This document shows positions 33,913-43,333 of a DNA stretch of 46,623 nt, one piece after another (position 1 is the first letter of the stretch; every line of letters begins with the position of its first letter). This DNA comes from Leptospiraceae bacterium (GTDB lineage Bacteria > Spirochaetota > Leptospiria > Leptospirales > Leptospiraceae), in assembly GCA_024233865.1 (NCBI GenBank), contig JACKPA010000022.1:1-46623 (forward strand), given 5' to 3'. Under the pieces are notes generated by a model. The model was not told the origin of the DNA. It saw nothing but the letters and a program-made list of their open reading frames with translations, and ran no database searches. Both the position numbers and the translations under genes were made by a program.

Positions 33913-36900
33913 ATGAAACCACTTCAAAAATCGATCAAAACACAAATGGAAGAACTAGCAAAAAACTTTAAAACCGATATTGAAACGAATAAGGATTTTT
34001 CAAAAATTATAACTTTCTGCCAACTCGCTCTACAAGCAGGTGAGACGAGTGCAGAGGCTGAATCTGATATCCATACCTACTTTGAATGGGCAAGGAATGA
34101 AGGGCGTTTTGAAGACGCCGTTCAGCGTGTGAGTGCCATAAAAGATGAAAAGGAGCTTTTAAAGGCTTTGTTTTTGCTTTTATGGATAGCCTCCACGAGG
34201 GAAGAGGAGAGTAATGAGGTTAATAAAAATAATTGTGAGTATATTTTGAAGATGATAGACGAGAAAATTCCATATAAAACTGGAGCTATAGACTGGAGTA
34301 GATTGATTGGTGGCGGCTTAATTGACTTTCAAATTGCATCCAATGTGATGCACAATGTATTGAAGCATGTAGATGATCTATTTACATTCATGAATCGAGT
34401 TGATATTTATGATTATGAATTAGTATTAGAAATTCCAAAAAAGAATCAGTTTTCAAAAGAAAAAAAGATTAACGTCTTACTTCAAATTGTAAAGAAAATT
34501 GAATCTCCTAGAGAAAAATTGAATTTGTTATATGAAATAACCAAACTTATATCAAAGACAAGTGGAATTGAAAAAATAAGTGATATGATTGATGAAGTCA
34601 TTAAGATTGCAAATAATTTTGAGGACTCACAACTAAGAATGATAATTTTTCAAGAAATCACTAAAACCATATTAACAACTGGTAGCGAAAAAGCAATTAA
34701 TATGGTGGAACAAATTGAAAATCCTTTAGATAAAGCAAGAGTTTCTACCATTATAATTGAATCGTTGATCCAGATAGGTGATATGAAAAAGGCAAATGCT
34801 ATTATTGATGAAGCCCTAAATATAGCAAAACAAATCGAGATTTCAGAATATAGAGAAGATGCATTGTATGAAATATGCAACCCTATTGTCAATATAGGTG
34901 ATATAGAAAAAGCCCTTGAAATTACAAGGCAAATTGAAAATTCATGGCGTAAAAAAGGATTATTACAAAGAATAATTGAATATTTAGTAAAAAGAGGTGA
35001 TGTCGAAAAGGCTCTTGACGTTACAAGACAAATTGAGTATACAAAAGATAGATTAAATGCCATACAAGAAATAACCAAATCAGTAATGATACTAGGTAAT
35101 ACAGAAAAGGTTTTGAGCATTGCAAGGCAAATTGAGGATTTGAAAGATAGAGCAGACGTTTTGATAAATATAGCTGAACTTATAATAAGTAATGGTAATC
35201 TAGGAAACTCACAAAGTGTTATTGAAGAGGCAATTAGCACTATAAAACAAATTAAGAATTCTTGGTATAGGTCAGAAATGTTTCAAAAAATAGCTATAGT
35301 AGTAGCGAAAGCAGGTAATCCCAAAAAAGCTCTTAGTATAATCAAAGTTGAAAATTCAAACAATAGAGCGGATACTTTAAAAGCAATAGTTGAAATAGCA
35401 GCAAAAATAAATAACATACAAATAGCAAATAATATTTTTGATGAAGCTATTGAAATAGTAAAACAAATGTATGCTTACGGTTATCGGTCAAGTGTTATGG
35501 AGACAATAGCTGTATCGGTGGCAAAAACAGGTAACATAGAAAAAGCCCTTAATATTACAAGCCAAATTGATGATTTGGAAATTAGATCAGAAGCATTGCT
35601 CGAAATAATTAAACATGTAAAAAATACAGGTGATCTTGAAAAAGCAAATAGTATTCTTGATGAAGCTATCATTGTCACAAGACAATTTAAGGATTCATTG
35701 AAAAAAATAAGAACATTGAATAAATTAGTCGAATTTGTAGAAAAAATAGGTGAAAGTAAAAAAGCAAATAGTATTCTTGAGGAAGCACTTTTCATTACCA
35801 GACAAATTGAAGATTCAAAAGATAGAATAGATTTGTTAAAAGAAATAGCTGAAATACTAGCAAGAAAGAAGGATGTCGAAAAAACGAATAGTGTGATTGA
35901 GGAAATACTTAATACTATAAGACAAATTGAAGATATGAAAGATAAAATAGAATTGTTGAGAAAAATAGCTGAAATGCTAATAAATCTTGGTGATCTTAAA
36001 AAAGTAAATAGTATTATTGAGGAAAGCATTATTGCCACAACAAAAATTGAGAATTTGAAAGACAGAGAAGACGCATTAATAGAATTAACTAAACTTGTAC
36101 TGAAGACAGGTAATATAGAAAAAGCAAGTAACATTTTTGAGAAAGTCTTTATAAAAACAAAACAAATTGAAGACTTAGAAAATAGAACATGGGTTATGCA
36201 AGAAATAACCGCACTTGTAGAAAAGGCAGGTGAACTCGGAAAAGCGAATAGTATTATAGGGGAAAACGTTATTACTACCAAACAAATTAAGAATTCAGGG
36301 AATAAAAATAGGGCATCGCTCCAAATAATCGAATCAACAATAAAAAAAGGTAATATTGATGCAGCTCTTACTATTGCACAACAGATTGAAGATGTAGAGG
36401 AAAGGGTAAGAGTCTTAAAAAAAGTAGCGTATCAGTTCGTTGAATCAGGAAATTTTGAAAAAGCCATTAATATCCCAAGACAAAATGAACCAAGATGGAA
36501 TATTAGATTGTTAATAGGTATTGCTGAAATTCTAACCAATGCTAAGAAGATTGAAAAAGGAAATAGTCTTTATGAAGAAACTATTGGCATGGCAATACAG
36601 ATAGATAATCTATGGTATAGAACAAGTATACTAAAAGAGATAGCCGAATCAATCGCAAAATCAGGTGAAATTGAAAAAGCCCTTACTATCATAAAGCAAA
36701 TTGATTATGCAAAAAACAAAGCAAATGCACTAAAAGAAATAGCCGAACTGCTTATTGAGACTGGTGATACGGAAAAAGCGAATAATTTGATAGATGAAGC
36801 TACTACCATAGCAACAAAAATAGAAAATGAAAAAAATAACGCAGAATCATTAGGAAATATAGCTGGTTTAGTAGCAAGGTTAGGGGATGTTGAAAAAACT

Positions 36901-37755
36901 ATTAGCATAACAAACCAAATTAAGAATTCTTGGTATAGATCAAATGAGTTGGGAAATATAGCCTACCAAATACTAAGAACAAATAATATTGATCAAACCA
37001 TTAAGATTACAAGAGAAATGAATGATTCAAGTAGTAAAGTACGCTTGTTGAACTATATAAGCGAAGAATTAGTTGAAACTGGTGATACGGAAAAAGCAAA
37101 TAGTATTCTTGACGAAGCTATTAGCATAGCTAATCAGATAGATAATTCTAAAAGCAGGTCTAGTGTATTTAGTGATATTGCTGAATCATTAGCCCGAATA
37201 GGTAACATTGATAAAGCCCTTAGTATTGCTAAAAAAGTAGAATATTTCAGAGAAAGTTCATTACAAGAGATAGTCAAAATAGTTATTAAAACGGGTGATC
37301 TTGAAAAAGCGATTACTATTACAGAAGAAATGGATACTTCTTGGGATAGATTAGAGACATTACAAGATATAACTAAAATACTAGTAAAATCACCATCTAC
37401 TTGGCATCTTCTTCCCAACTGGATAAAATCACAAACTTACATGGACTATGATTCTTTGAAAGCCATAACCAAAACATGGATAAAATCTCTCAGTAGGTTG
37501 AATACTATGAAACCAAATGAGGGTTCTATACCAGAAATCATCAATCTTGAAATGACGAAGCAAACCGCCAAGTCAACCCTGCCTTATATCATAGACGCAA
37601 TGACATGGCTGCCATCTGACTTTGAAACTGCTTACATTGGAGTAAGAGCAGTCACACTCAACCTTGCCAAACAGCAGGAATGGGAAACACTCGAAGAGGT
37701 AGCAAGAACTTGTCCGCAATTGGGATTAGAGGCTTTACTAGACTTGGGGAGGTAA
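33913..37755 (+). CDS. giant helical-repeat (TPR-like) protein
   Basis: A 1280-residue cytosolic protein. After an N-terminal region of about 200 residues (QLALQAGETSAEAESDIHTYFEWARNEGRFEDA) come roughly 25 degenerate repeats of 36-45 residues, each like GDxEKAxxIxxQIExxxxRxxALxxIAexl, up to about residue 1170; many units carry an extra ANSIIDEA helix. A non-repeat C-terminal segment ends TCPQLGLEALLDLGR. The pattern is an alpha-solenoid of TPR or related type, a scaffold or sensor. It has no enzymatic motif. AAGGAG lies before the ATG. It follows the His/Cys protein and small protein in one operon and is followed by a terminator at 37894. No function is known to me. Confidence 0.65.
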   Translation: MKPLQKSIKTQMEELAKNFKTDIETNKDFSKIITFCQLALQAGETSAEAESDIHTYFEWARNEGRFEDAVQRVSAIKDEKELLKALFLLLWIASTREEESNEVNKNNCEYILKMIDEKIPYKTGAIDWSRLIGGGLIDFQIASNVMHNVLKHVDDLFTFMNRVDIYDYELVLEIPKKNQFSKEKKINVLLQIVKKIESPREKLNLLYEITKLISKTSGIEKISDMIDEVIKIANNFEDSQLRMIIFQEITKTILTTGSEKAINMVEQIENPLDKARVSTIIIESLIQIGDMKKANAIIDEALNIAKQIEISEYREDALYEICNPIVNIGDIEKALEITRQIENSWRKKGLLQRIIEYLVKRGDVEKALDVTRQIEYTKDRLNAIQEITKSVMILGNTEKVLSIARQIEDLKDRADVLINIAELIISNGNLGNSQSVIEEAISTIKQIKNSWYRSEMFQKIAIVVAKAGNPKKALSIIKVENSNNRADTLKAIVEIAAKINNIQIANNIFDEAIEIVKQMYAYGYRSSVMETIAVSVAKTGNIEKALNITSQIDDLEIRSEALLEIIKHVKNTGDLEKANSILDEAIIVTRQFKDSLKKIRTLNKLVEFVEKIGESKKANSILEEALFITRQIEDSKDRIDLLKEIAEILARKKDVEKTNSVIEEILNTIRQIEDMKDKIELLRKIAEMLINLGDLKKVNSIIEESIIATTKIENLKDREDALIELTKLVLKTGNIEKASNIFEKVFIKTKQIEDLENRTWVMQEITALVEKAGELGKANSIIGENVITTKQIKNSGNKNRASLQIIESTIKKGNIDAALTIAQQIEDVEERVRVLKKVAYQFVESGNFEKAINIPRQNEPRWNIRLLIGIAEILTNAKKIEKGNSLYEETIGMAIQIDNLWYRTSILKEIAESIAKSGEIEKALTIIKQIDYAKNKANALKEIAELLIETGDTEKANNLIDEATTIATKIENEKNNAESLGNIAGLVARLGDVEKTISITNQIKNSWYRSNELGNIAYQILRTNNIDQTIKITREMNDSSSKVRLLNYISEELVETGDTEKANSILDEAISIANQIDNSKSRSSVFSDIAESLARIGNIDKALSIAKKVEYFRESSLQEIVKIVIKTGDLEKAITITEEMDTSWDRLETLQDITKILVKSPSTWHLLPNWIKSQTYMDYDSLKAITKTWIKSLSRLNTMKPNEGSIPEIINLEMTKQTAKSTLPYIIDAMTWLPSDFETAYIGVRAVTLNLAKQQEWETLEEVARTCPQLGLEALLDLGR

Positions 37756-37893
37756 AAAAAAGTATTTTGAAAGGTTTCGAGTTGTTTCTGTCAAATCAGC
37801 CATGACTAGTGAATGGGGACTTACCTTGAGGGAAAAGAATAAGTTGTAGATATAATGTCTTCTTGTGAAGTTTAAAAGTATAGAGCATCAAAA

Positions 37894-37927
37894 GGGAACT
37901 TTATTCATTTTCGATTCCCCTTGTTTA
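37894..37927 (+). terminator. terminator of module 2
   Basis: GGGAA and TTCCC around a 16-base loop, then CTTGTTTAG. The sequence around it (AAAGGGAACTT..., TTGTTTAGCTGAA) closely matches the terminator of module 3 at 43579. Confidence 0.55.
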
Positions 37928-37982
37928 GCTGAAATTATAGAGATATTTTGTAATGAATCAAACTAATATTGTTGATTACTCT

Positions 37983-39581
37983 TCAAATAAGATTTTCTTT
38001 TATTTGATTAAAATGAAACAAGATTGAATCAATAATTCTTTGATCAGTGAAATTTTCGGTATTAGTAACTCTTTTTTTGAATTTTTCAATAGAAATTTTT
38101 AATAATCCTTCATTTAATATTCTTGCATATTCATCCATTAAAATTTTATAGGAGTTTAAAACTTCCTTTAATCTATTTTCAAAAGTTTCATTAGTATCAG
38201 GAATAATAGGTAAAATATCAGAGTAAAATTCTTTTATATGTTTGTCATATATGGGATTGGTTGGCTCTATCATGTGAACCATTTTTGTTGAAAAAGAATA
38301 ATGAAGTCGTTTGTGATCATTGAAACTAGGTTCGTTAAATAAATTCCTACATATTTCTTCTAAAGATATATTTTTTTCATTTTTTTTATTCTGTAATATA
38401 CCAAAGTAAGTTCCACGCCAGTTTGCATCCACACCTTGAAAGACCCAGTATTTTTGATACCTCGCTTTAAAATCCTCAGTCATCACAAAATTTGGTTTTC
38501 CTAATTCGTTTAATAACCAATTATATTCTGATACGAAATTATCACTGACGTTATTGATAATGCTATCAGCATGTTGATTAATAATGCTATACTTTTTCAA
38601 TAATTCTGAATACGGACTTTTTTCTGCCATTAGTGGAATTTTGTTCTTACCTATCATATCAGATACCTTAATTGTTCCACCTGTTTTTTCTAAACCCATC
38701 TTGATTGAATTTTCATAAAATTCTCTATTTGTATAAAAATCATCTATATTTTGTATTTTAAATGCACACCAATTTTCATCAGAACTATATAAATACTTTT
38801 CTTTAAATTTTGAATCTACATGATCAATATAATCACCTAAAAGACAACCTAACAACACATAATTTTTTTGTGGGGCAATTGAAAAAGCCTGTTTTCTCCT
38901 GCCTTTTGCATTTATATCCCTAAAAGATATATACGCTGGAGTGAAATGGATCTCAAATTGTTGATGATGAAGCTTTTTAATTTCTTCAAAAATATTTTTA
39001 GTAATATCAATAACAGAGTCTGAAACTTTACTTTCTTTTAGGAAATTTTCATACTGATTCCAATCTTCAAAAATCGTTTTGGAATATGGATTTCTTTCAG
39101 TATTTTTATTTTTAGCATCTATTTGCAAAGTATTACCTTCTTTATTTTCAGTTTTTGTAGTAGGTTTAAGGAAGGTTAATAGTTTCTCAATCATTGGATC
39201 AAAAAACATGTGAATACAAGGTATCCCATTGTGTCTTTTTAGTTCTGAGATTGACTCTGGAAGGTTGACTTTATTAAAATTAAAACCTTCCATCATAATT
39301 GGAATAATATTTCTATTAGTTTTTAATGCATGCTCGATTTCTTTTCTAACCCAATCATCACTATCAATGCAACGATCTAAAGAACCTGGAGAAAGTATAA
39401 TTAAAAAATTCGGTGTATTTTCTATTGTATGAAGAAGCTTTTCGTCAAAATACCCTGATTTAATATCATCTACGTCTAAAAAGACGCTTTTAGATTTAGA
39501 TTGTAGTTGTCTCTGAAGGAGTATTGCTGTGAATGAATCCCCGCCTCTGCGATAACTAATAAATACATCATATTCGTTCAT
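37983..39581 (-). CDS. TIR-domain protein with DUF5655-like middle (candidate NADase effector)
   Basis: A 532-residue protein. The TIR domain occupies residues 1-135: YDVFISYRRGGDSF, SVFLDVDDI, FLIILSPGSLDRC, then DDWVRKEIEHAL with Glu81 where NAD-cleaving TIR domains such as SARM1 have their catalytic Glu. Residues about 170-300 resemble a DUF5655-type domain (HFTPAYISFRD, RKQAFSIAPQKNYVLLG, WCAFKIQNIDDF). The C-terminal 200 residues include YSFSTKMVHMIEPTNPIYDKHI, a pattern seen in other conflict-related proteins. No cyclic-nucleotide-binding signature is visible. AAGGA precedes the ATG. It lies 58 bp after the cyclase gene on the same strand, so the two are very probably one operon: cyclase makes a signal, TIR protein responds. 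Confidence 0.75.
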   Translation of the reverse strand: MNEYDVFISYRRGGDSFTAILLQRQLQSKSKSVFLDVDDIKSGYFDEKLLHTIENTPNFLIILSPGSLDRCIDSDDWVRKEIEHALKTNRNIIPIMMEGFNFNKVNLPESISELKRHNGIPCIHMFFDPMIEKLLTFLKPTTKTENKEGNTLQIDAKNKNTERNPYSKTIFEDWNQYENFLKESKVSDSVIDITKNIFEEIKKLHHQQFEIHFTPAYISFRDINAKGRRKQAFSIAPQKNYVLLGCLLGDYIDHVDSKFKEKYLYSSDENWCAFKIQNIDDFYTNREFYENSIKMGLEKTGGTIKVSDMIGKNKIPLMAEKSPYSELLKKYSIINQHADSIINNVSDNFVSEYNWLLNELGKPNFVMTEDFKARYQKYWVFQGVDANWRGTYFGILQNKKNEKNISLEEICRNLFNEPSFNDHKRLHYSFSTKMVHMIEPTNPIYDKHIKEFYSDILPIIPDTNETFENRLKEVLNSYKILMDEYARILNEGLLKISIEKFKKRVTNTENFTDQRIIDSILFHFNQIKENLI

Positions 39582-39639
39582 AAATTATATCCTTAAAAAG
39601 CAATTATTGTAAAAAGTTCTGTTCATGCAAGCAAAAAAT

Positions 39640-41490
39640 TTATTTCACCTTTGTAATACTATAAGTTTCCTGATATCCAAAATCTTTTGCAAGTTTAATT
39701 TTCCCTATATATTCATACTTGTACATATCTCCTTTTTCTACATAAAGAGCAGCTGCAAATTGTTCACTTGCATAAATTTGTCCACGGGCTGTAACAGGTT
39801 CCATACGAGCTGCCCGATTGATATGACTTCCATAGGCATTGTCTTTTTTTGTGATAGGATCAATTCCATTGAAGACAGGACCTGCATGTAATGCAATTCG
39901 AATATTCGTATCTTTGGGCAAGTGTCTTTCTGTCCAATTTGTTTTTTGAATAATATTATTTATTACCAAAGCAAATTCTATCATATCACTCGCTTTATTA
40001 AAAGTTGCAAAAATAGCATCCCCCCAAGTATTAAGAACTTTAGGTTGTATAGTTAATTTTTCAATACCTTCTGAAATAACTTTAAGCAATTCAAACACAA
40101 AATAAGGAGTCTGTTCTTCCCTCATTTTGCTAAACCCAACAATATCTGCAAACAAAATATACTTGATTTCTCTTTGAATTCCAAATGGAATTGCTTGTTT
40201 GTGCATATAATCTTCATTATGCTGTTGTTCAGATGAATTGTTTTGTTTGTTTTTTTGTATTTTGCTTATGTCTATGATTTTAATAGTATCTTGGTAAGGC
40301 CATCTAGATAAAATATCAGAAGTACCTGCAAATTTTTTAGAGACATCTTCCATATCCATTACACCTAGAAAGAAAGGTTTTGTCAACAATGTCATCGATC
40401 TTATTATGCTAATACCTATCATTAGATCGCCTGTAAAAGAAAAGAGCTCATCATTTCCAAAATAGGATTCTTCTGTTACATATTTAGGAGATACTTTATT
40501 CAATATATTAAGAAACCTTTCCTCCCATTTTTCGCCAGCAAAGGAAACACTGGTTTTAATGAAATCATCTTTAGAAAAAGGAAGGTAAACATTGATTTCC
40601 ATATCATCCTGATTTTGTTCTAATAGAGTTTCAATAAAGAGTATATCAGAGCCGCAAGCTGCTGATGTGTATACGATCTTTGGATTCAACTCTTTGATCA
40701 CTTTTCCCAATTCTTCTTTAACAGAGGATTCTATATAAGCTGGAAATCTAGGAGTTTTTCTATTGGGATGGTCTATCATATGACCGGAAAAAGCAATTAT
40801 ACATGGTGGTTTTAAGATATCTAAAATTTCTGCTGGAACTTCAATTTGTGTGAATTTGGAAATTAGCATGATTTGGTGATAAGAACTATTGATGTTTCCA
40901 AAATGTGTTTTTTCCTTTTTTACAGCTTTTGAGTATGCATCAATTGCTTTTTCTTTTTCCCCTAATAACAAATAGGCTTCTCCTAAAGTAGCCAAAGACC
41001 AATAATCTTCATCATTTTCTTTGTTAATCAATTCAATTACAGCTTTTGCTAGTTTCTTAGATTCTACTATATCACCTATAAACAAAGACATTGTGGCTGC
41101 GTTGATTCCAGTATAAAAATCATTGTGATTTTTAAAACCGGTTAAATAAGTATCTATAGAAGACCTTAGATATTCTAAATTTCCAGTGTTTTTCCATAAA
41201 TCTTTGTAAACTCTACCTAATAGCCCAGAAGTTTCTATGTCTTTATTACCACTGTTATATAAAGGTTTGAGAATTTTTAGAGCTTTATCAGTAACTCCAA
41301 TCTTTGTAAGTGATGATGCATGAAGTTGCTTGAGTCTTAGAAATTCAGGAGTTTCCTTTTTTTGTTTGATTTCATCTTTTTCACTTTTATCAATATCTTC
41401 CAATGCATGAAATGCTTTATTTTGGGCTTCAAAATACCTTGCTTTTTTTATGAGTTCATCTACATCTTTTACGATTTTTTCTAATTCCAT
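39640..41490 (-). CDS. TPR-SLOG-class III nucleotide cyclase fusion
   Basis: A 616-residue protein of three parts. Residues about 1-215 are TPR-like (TRAFs-binding type). Residues about 228-370 form a SLOG/LOG-like Rossmann domain (FSGHMIDHP, YTSAACGSDILFIETLL, VYLPFSKDDF). Residues about 440-616 are a class III cyclase: metal ligands Asp449 (FADIVGFS) and Asp491 (NTWGDAIF), and the transition-state pair Asn558/Arg562 (INRAARM). Catalysis should be possible, but the two positions that choose the purine base are Asn487 (normally Lys) and Asn551 (normally Asp or Thr), so the product may not be cAMP or cGMP. It is the first gene of the operon with the TIR protein and divergent from a WYL regulator gene 191 bp away. 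Confidence 0.82.
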   Translation of the reverse strand: MELEKIVKDVDELIKKARYFEAQNKAFHALEDIDKSEKDEIKQKKETPEFLRLKQLHASSLTKIGVTDKALKILKPLYNSGNKDIETSGLLGRVYKDLWKNTGNLEYLRSSIDTYLTGFKNHNDFYTGINAATMSLFIGDIVESKKLAKAVIELINKENDEDYWSLATLGEAYLLLGEKEKAIDAYSKAVKKEKTHFGNINSSYHQIMLISKFTQIEVPAEILDILKPPCIIAFSGHMIDHPNRKTPRFPAYIESSVKEELGKVIKELNPKIVYTSAACGSDILFIETLLEQNQDDMEINVYLPFSKDDFIKTSVSFAGEKWEERFLNILNKVSPKYVTEESYFGNDELFSFTGDLMIGISIIRSMTLLTKPFFLGVMDMEDVSKKFAGTSDILSRWPYQDTIKIIDISKIQKNKQNNSSEQQHNEDYMHKQAIPFGIQREIKYILFADIVGFSKMREEQTPYFVFELLKVISEGIEKLTIQPKVLNTWGDAIFATFNKASDMIEFALVINNIIQKTNWTERHLPKDTNIRIALHAGPVFNGIDPITKKDNAYGSHINRAARMEPVTARGQIYASEQFAAALYVEKGDMYKYEYIGKIKLAKDFGYQETYSITKVK

Positions 41491-41681
41491 AAAATTTGAA
41501 TTTTAGTTACCTTTTATATGATAATAATTATCTTAAAAATATTTTTTTATCTTTGTTGGTCAAGATTAAAATGTTCATTAAAAATTATTTTTCTTCTTGC
41601 CTTTGAAATATCTTGACTCTTTGATTAAAAAAAATATCTTTCACATAAAAAATACTATCAAATAGGAGTTTTAGGCATTTC

Positions 41682-42590
41682 ATGAGTACTGAACCAGATA
41701 AAATTAGCCACCTCAGGCGTGCTATTGAATTTTTTAGTATTATTATTAATAGAGAAGATTACATAAAATCAGATGATATTCTTGCAGATTTCGAAAAATA
41801 TCAAGAAGACACATTGGAGAATGACCCGATAATAAGAAGATATTTGAAAACAATTGAAAATTATATTGGTAAAGAAGTTATTGAATCAAAACCGAATGTA
41901 GGGTATTGTCTGAAGAAAATATACAGAGATAACTTAGACTGGTTGCAACCCATTCTTTCAAAATATCTATCTCTTGTAGAATTGGATTCACTAAATTATC
42001 CTGTAGAGGCTATCCTGTATCATTTAAAGACAAAATCCCTTTACAATTTGTACAAATTAAAAGAAGCAAGGAATCGACAAAAAACGATAGAATTTGAATA
42101 CGTAAATTATGGAAGAACTGAGGTAAAACAAAAGGTAATCAATGTATATTCAATTATTTTACGTGGAAGGAAATTATTTATTATAGGGTTTGATACAATA
42201 AAAAAAGAAGTTAGACACTACGTCTTTAATCAAATCAAGAGTGTTGGAGAAATTTACGAAGACAGTAGTTTTGAACTTCCACCGAAAGAAGAACTTTCAA
42301 AATTTTACAGAGACAGTTTGGTATCATTTGAAGGTCCGGAACCAAGAAGAGTTGTGATACGGTTTGAAAAAGCAGCTGAAATCTATGTAAAACAAGATTT
42401 TTTTCATCAATCGCAAAGATTTTATGATAAAAATAGCTCTCTATATTTAGAAATGTATATAAATAATGAATACGAATTATTTACAATGCTTGGAAAGTAT
42501 TTAGATTCATCAGAGTTGATTGAGCCTGCCGATTGGAAGGAGGAATACATCAAAAAACTAAAAACTGCTTTGTTTTTAAATAAAATCTAA
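41682..42590 (+). CDS. WYL-domain transcriptional regulator (module 3)
   Basis: A 302-residue regulator paralogous along its length to 27919-28839. N-terminal winged-helix-like region (residues about 8-75), WYL domain with NVYSIILRGRKLFIIGFDTIKKEVRHYVFNQI (about 145-178), and a WCX-type end (ADWKEEYIKKLKTAL). It is divergent from the cyclase-TIR operon, with 191 bp between, so it is well placed to repress both itself and that operon, as WYL proteins such as CapW do for other defence systems. The ATG has AGG at close range; the stronger GGAG of the module 1 leader is present but further upstream. Confidence 0.78.
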   Translation: MSTEPDKISHLRRAIEFFSIIINREDYIKSDDILADFEKYQEDTLENDPIIRRYLKTIENYIGKEVIESKPNVGYCLKKIYRDNLDWLQPILSKYLSLVELDSLNYPVEAILYHLKTKSLYNLYKLKEARNRQKTIEFEYVNYGRTEVKQKVINVYSIILRGRKLFIIGFDTIKKEVRHYVFNQIKSVGEIYEDSSFELPPKEELSKFYRDSLVSFEGPEPRRVVIRFEKAAEIYVKQDFFHQSQRFYDKNSSLYLEMYINNEYELFTMLGKYLDSSELIEPADWKEEYIKKLKTALFLNKI

Positions 42591-42697
42591 ATTTGAAAAA
42601 AAATACAAAAAACCTTAATTATCGACTTTGAATGTTGATAACTCTCTCCAATTCTTTGATATAATAGTCCTCATAAATTAAAAATAAGGAATAAATT

Positions 42698-43333
42698 ATG
42701 TCAACTAAAGAAAAAATAAAAATGAAAGTAGCATTATTAGGAGATTCTATATTTGATAATAGGCGATATGTCAATTTTGATCATGAAGATGTTGAGCATG
42801 TTCTAAAAGAATCAGGCGTAGATTGCAAACTGTATGCTCTAGATGGAGCAGTTATTAAAATTATACCATTTCAAATTGAAGAAATGAAAAAGGAAATAGA
42901 TAGCATTTCATCTGTTTTTTTGTCTGTTGGCGGAAACGACGGTTTAGGGGCTCTACATTTAATTCAACAAAATTTAAGCACAGATGAGTTTTTTAATTCT
43001 TTCAAAGAACAATTGAACGACCTTTATTCTGACATTTATAAATTTAAAAATAGTCGGAACATTCCTGTTCATGTTCTAAATATTTACTATCCTTGCTTTG
43101 ATTTTGCAGGTTCAAGAATGTTAGAAGAAATTAGAAATCCTCAATTTAGAGATGTCATAATACAAAGTGTTGATCGGTTAAATGAAGTCATTAAAGAAAC
43201 AGCTACAAAATATTCATTTGGATTTATTGATATAAATTCAGAATTTAATGAGCCACAATTCTATGCAAACGAAATTGAGCCTTCTTATGAGGGTAGTAAA
43301 TTATTAACAAAACTAATTCGGAGAGTAATTTAA
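42698..43333 (+). CDS. SGNH/GDSL-like protein (module 3)
   Basis: A 211-residue paralogue of 28961-29572, with nine extra N-terminal residues; an internal Met at residue 9 aligns with the start of the other copy. Block I LLGDSIFDNR, block III SVGGNDGL (canonical Asn-Asp), last block NEIEPSYEGSKLL with Glu replacing the usual catalytic His. Cytosolic. Its stop is directly followed by the ATG of the small protein gene (TAAATG). AAGGA is upstream of the first ATG. A possible promoter (TTGATA, TATAAT, about 19 bp apart) lies within 42640-42667, so it may be transcribed apart from the WYL gene. Confidence 0.72.
   Translation: MSTKEKIKMKVALLGDSIFDNRRYVNFDHEDVEHVLKESGVDCKLYALDGAVIKIIPFQIEEMKKEIDSISSVFLSVGGNDGLGALHLIQQNLSTDEFFNSFKEQLNDLYSDIYKFKNSRNIPVHVLNIYYPCFDFAGSRMLEEIRNPQFRDVIIQSVDRLNEVIKETATKYSFGFIDINSEFNEPQFYANEIEPSYEGSKLLTKLIRRVI

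Noticed and set aside
34650..36281. Two long minus-strand frames opposite the giant repeat protein
   Set aside because: They mirror the repeated codons of the plus-strand gene (Ser/Ile/Phe-rich antisense) and have no ribosome-binding sites.
33913..37755. CRISPR-like or tandem DNA repeat
   Set aside because: The periodicity is in the protein (about 36-45 residues) and the DNA units are diverged; there are no spacers.
37983..39581. Cyclic-nucleotide-binding domain in the TIR protein, as in PycTIR
   Set aside because: No phosphate-binding-cassette-like motif could be found by eye; the middle looks more like DUF5655. Hence only Pycsar-like, not Pycsar.
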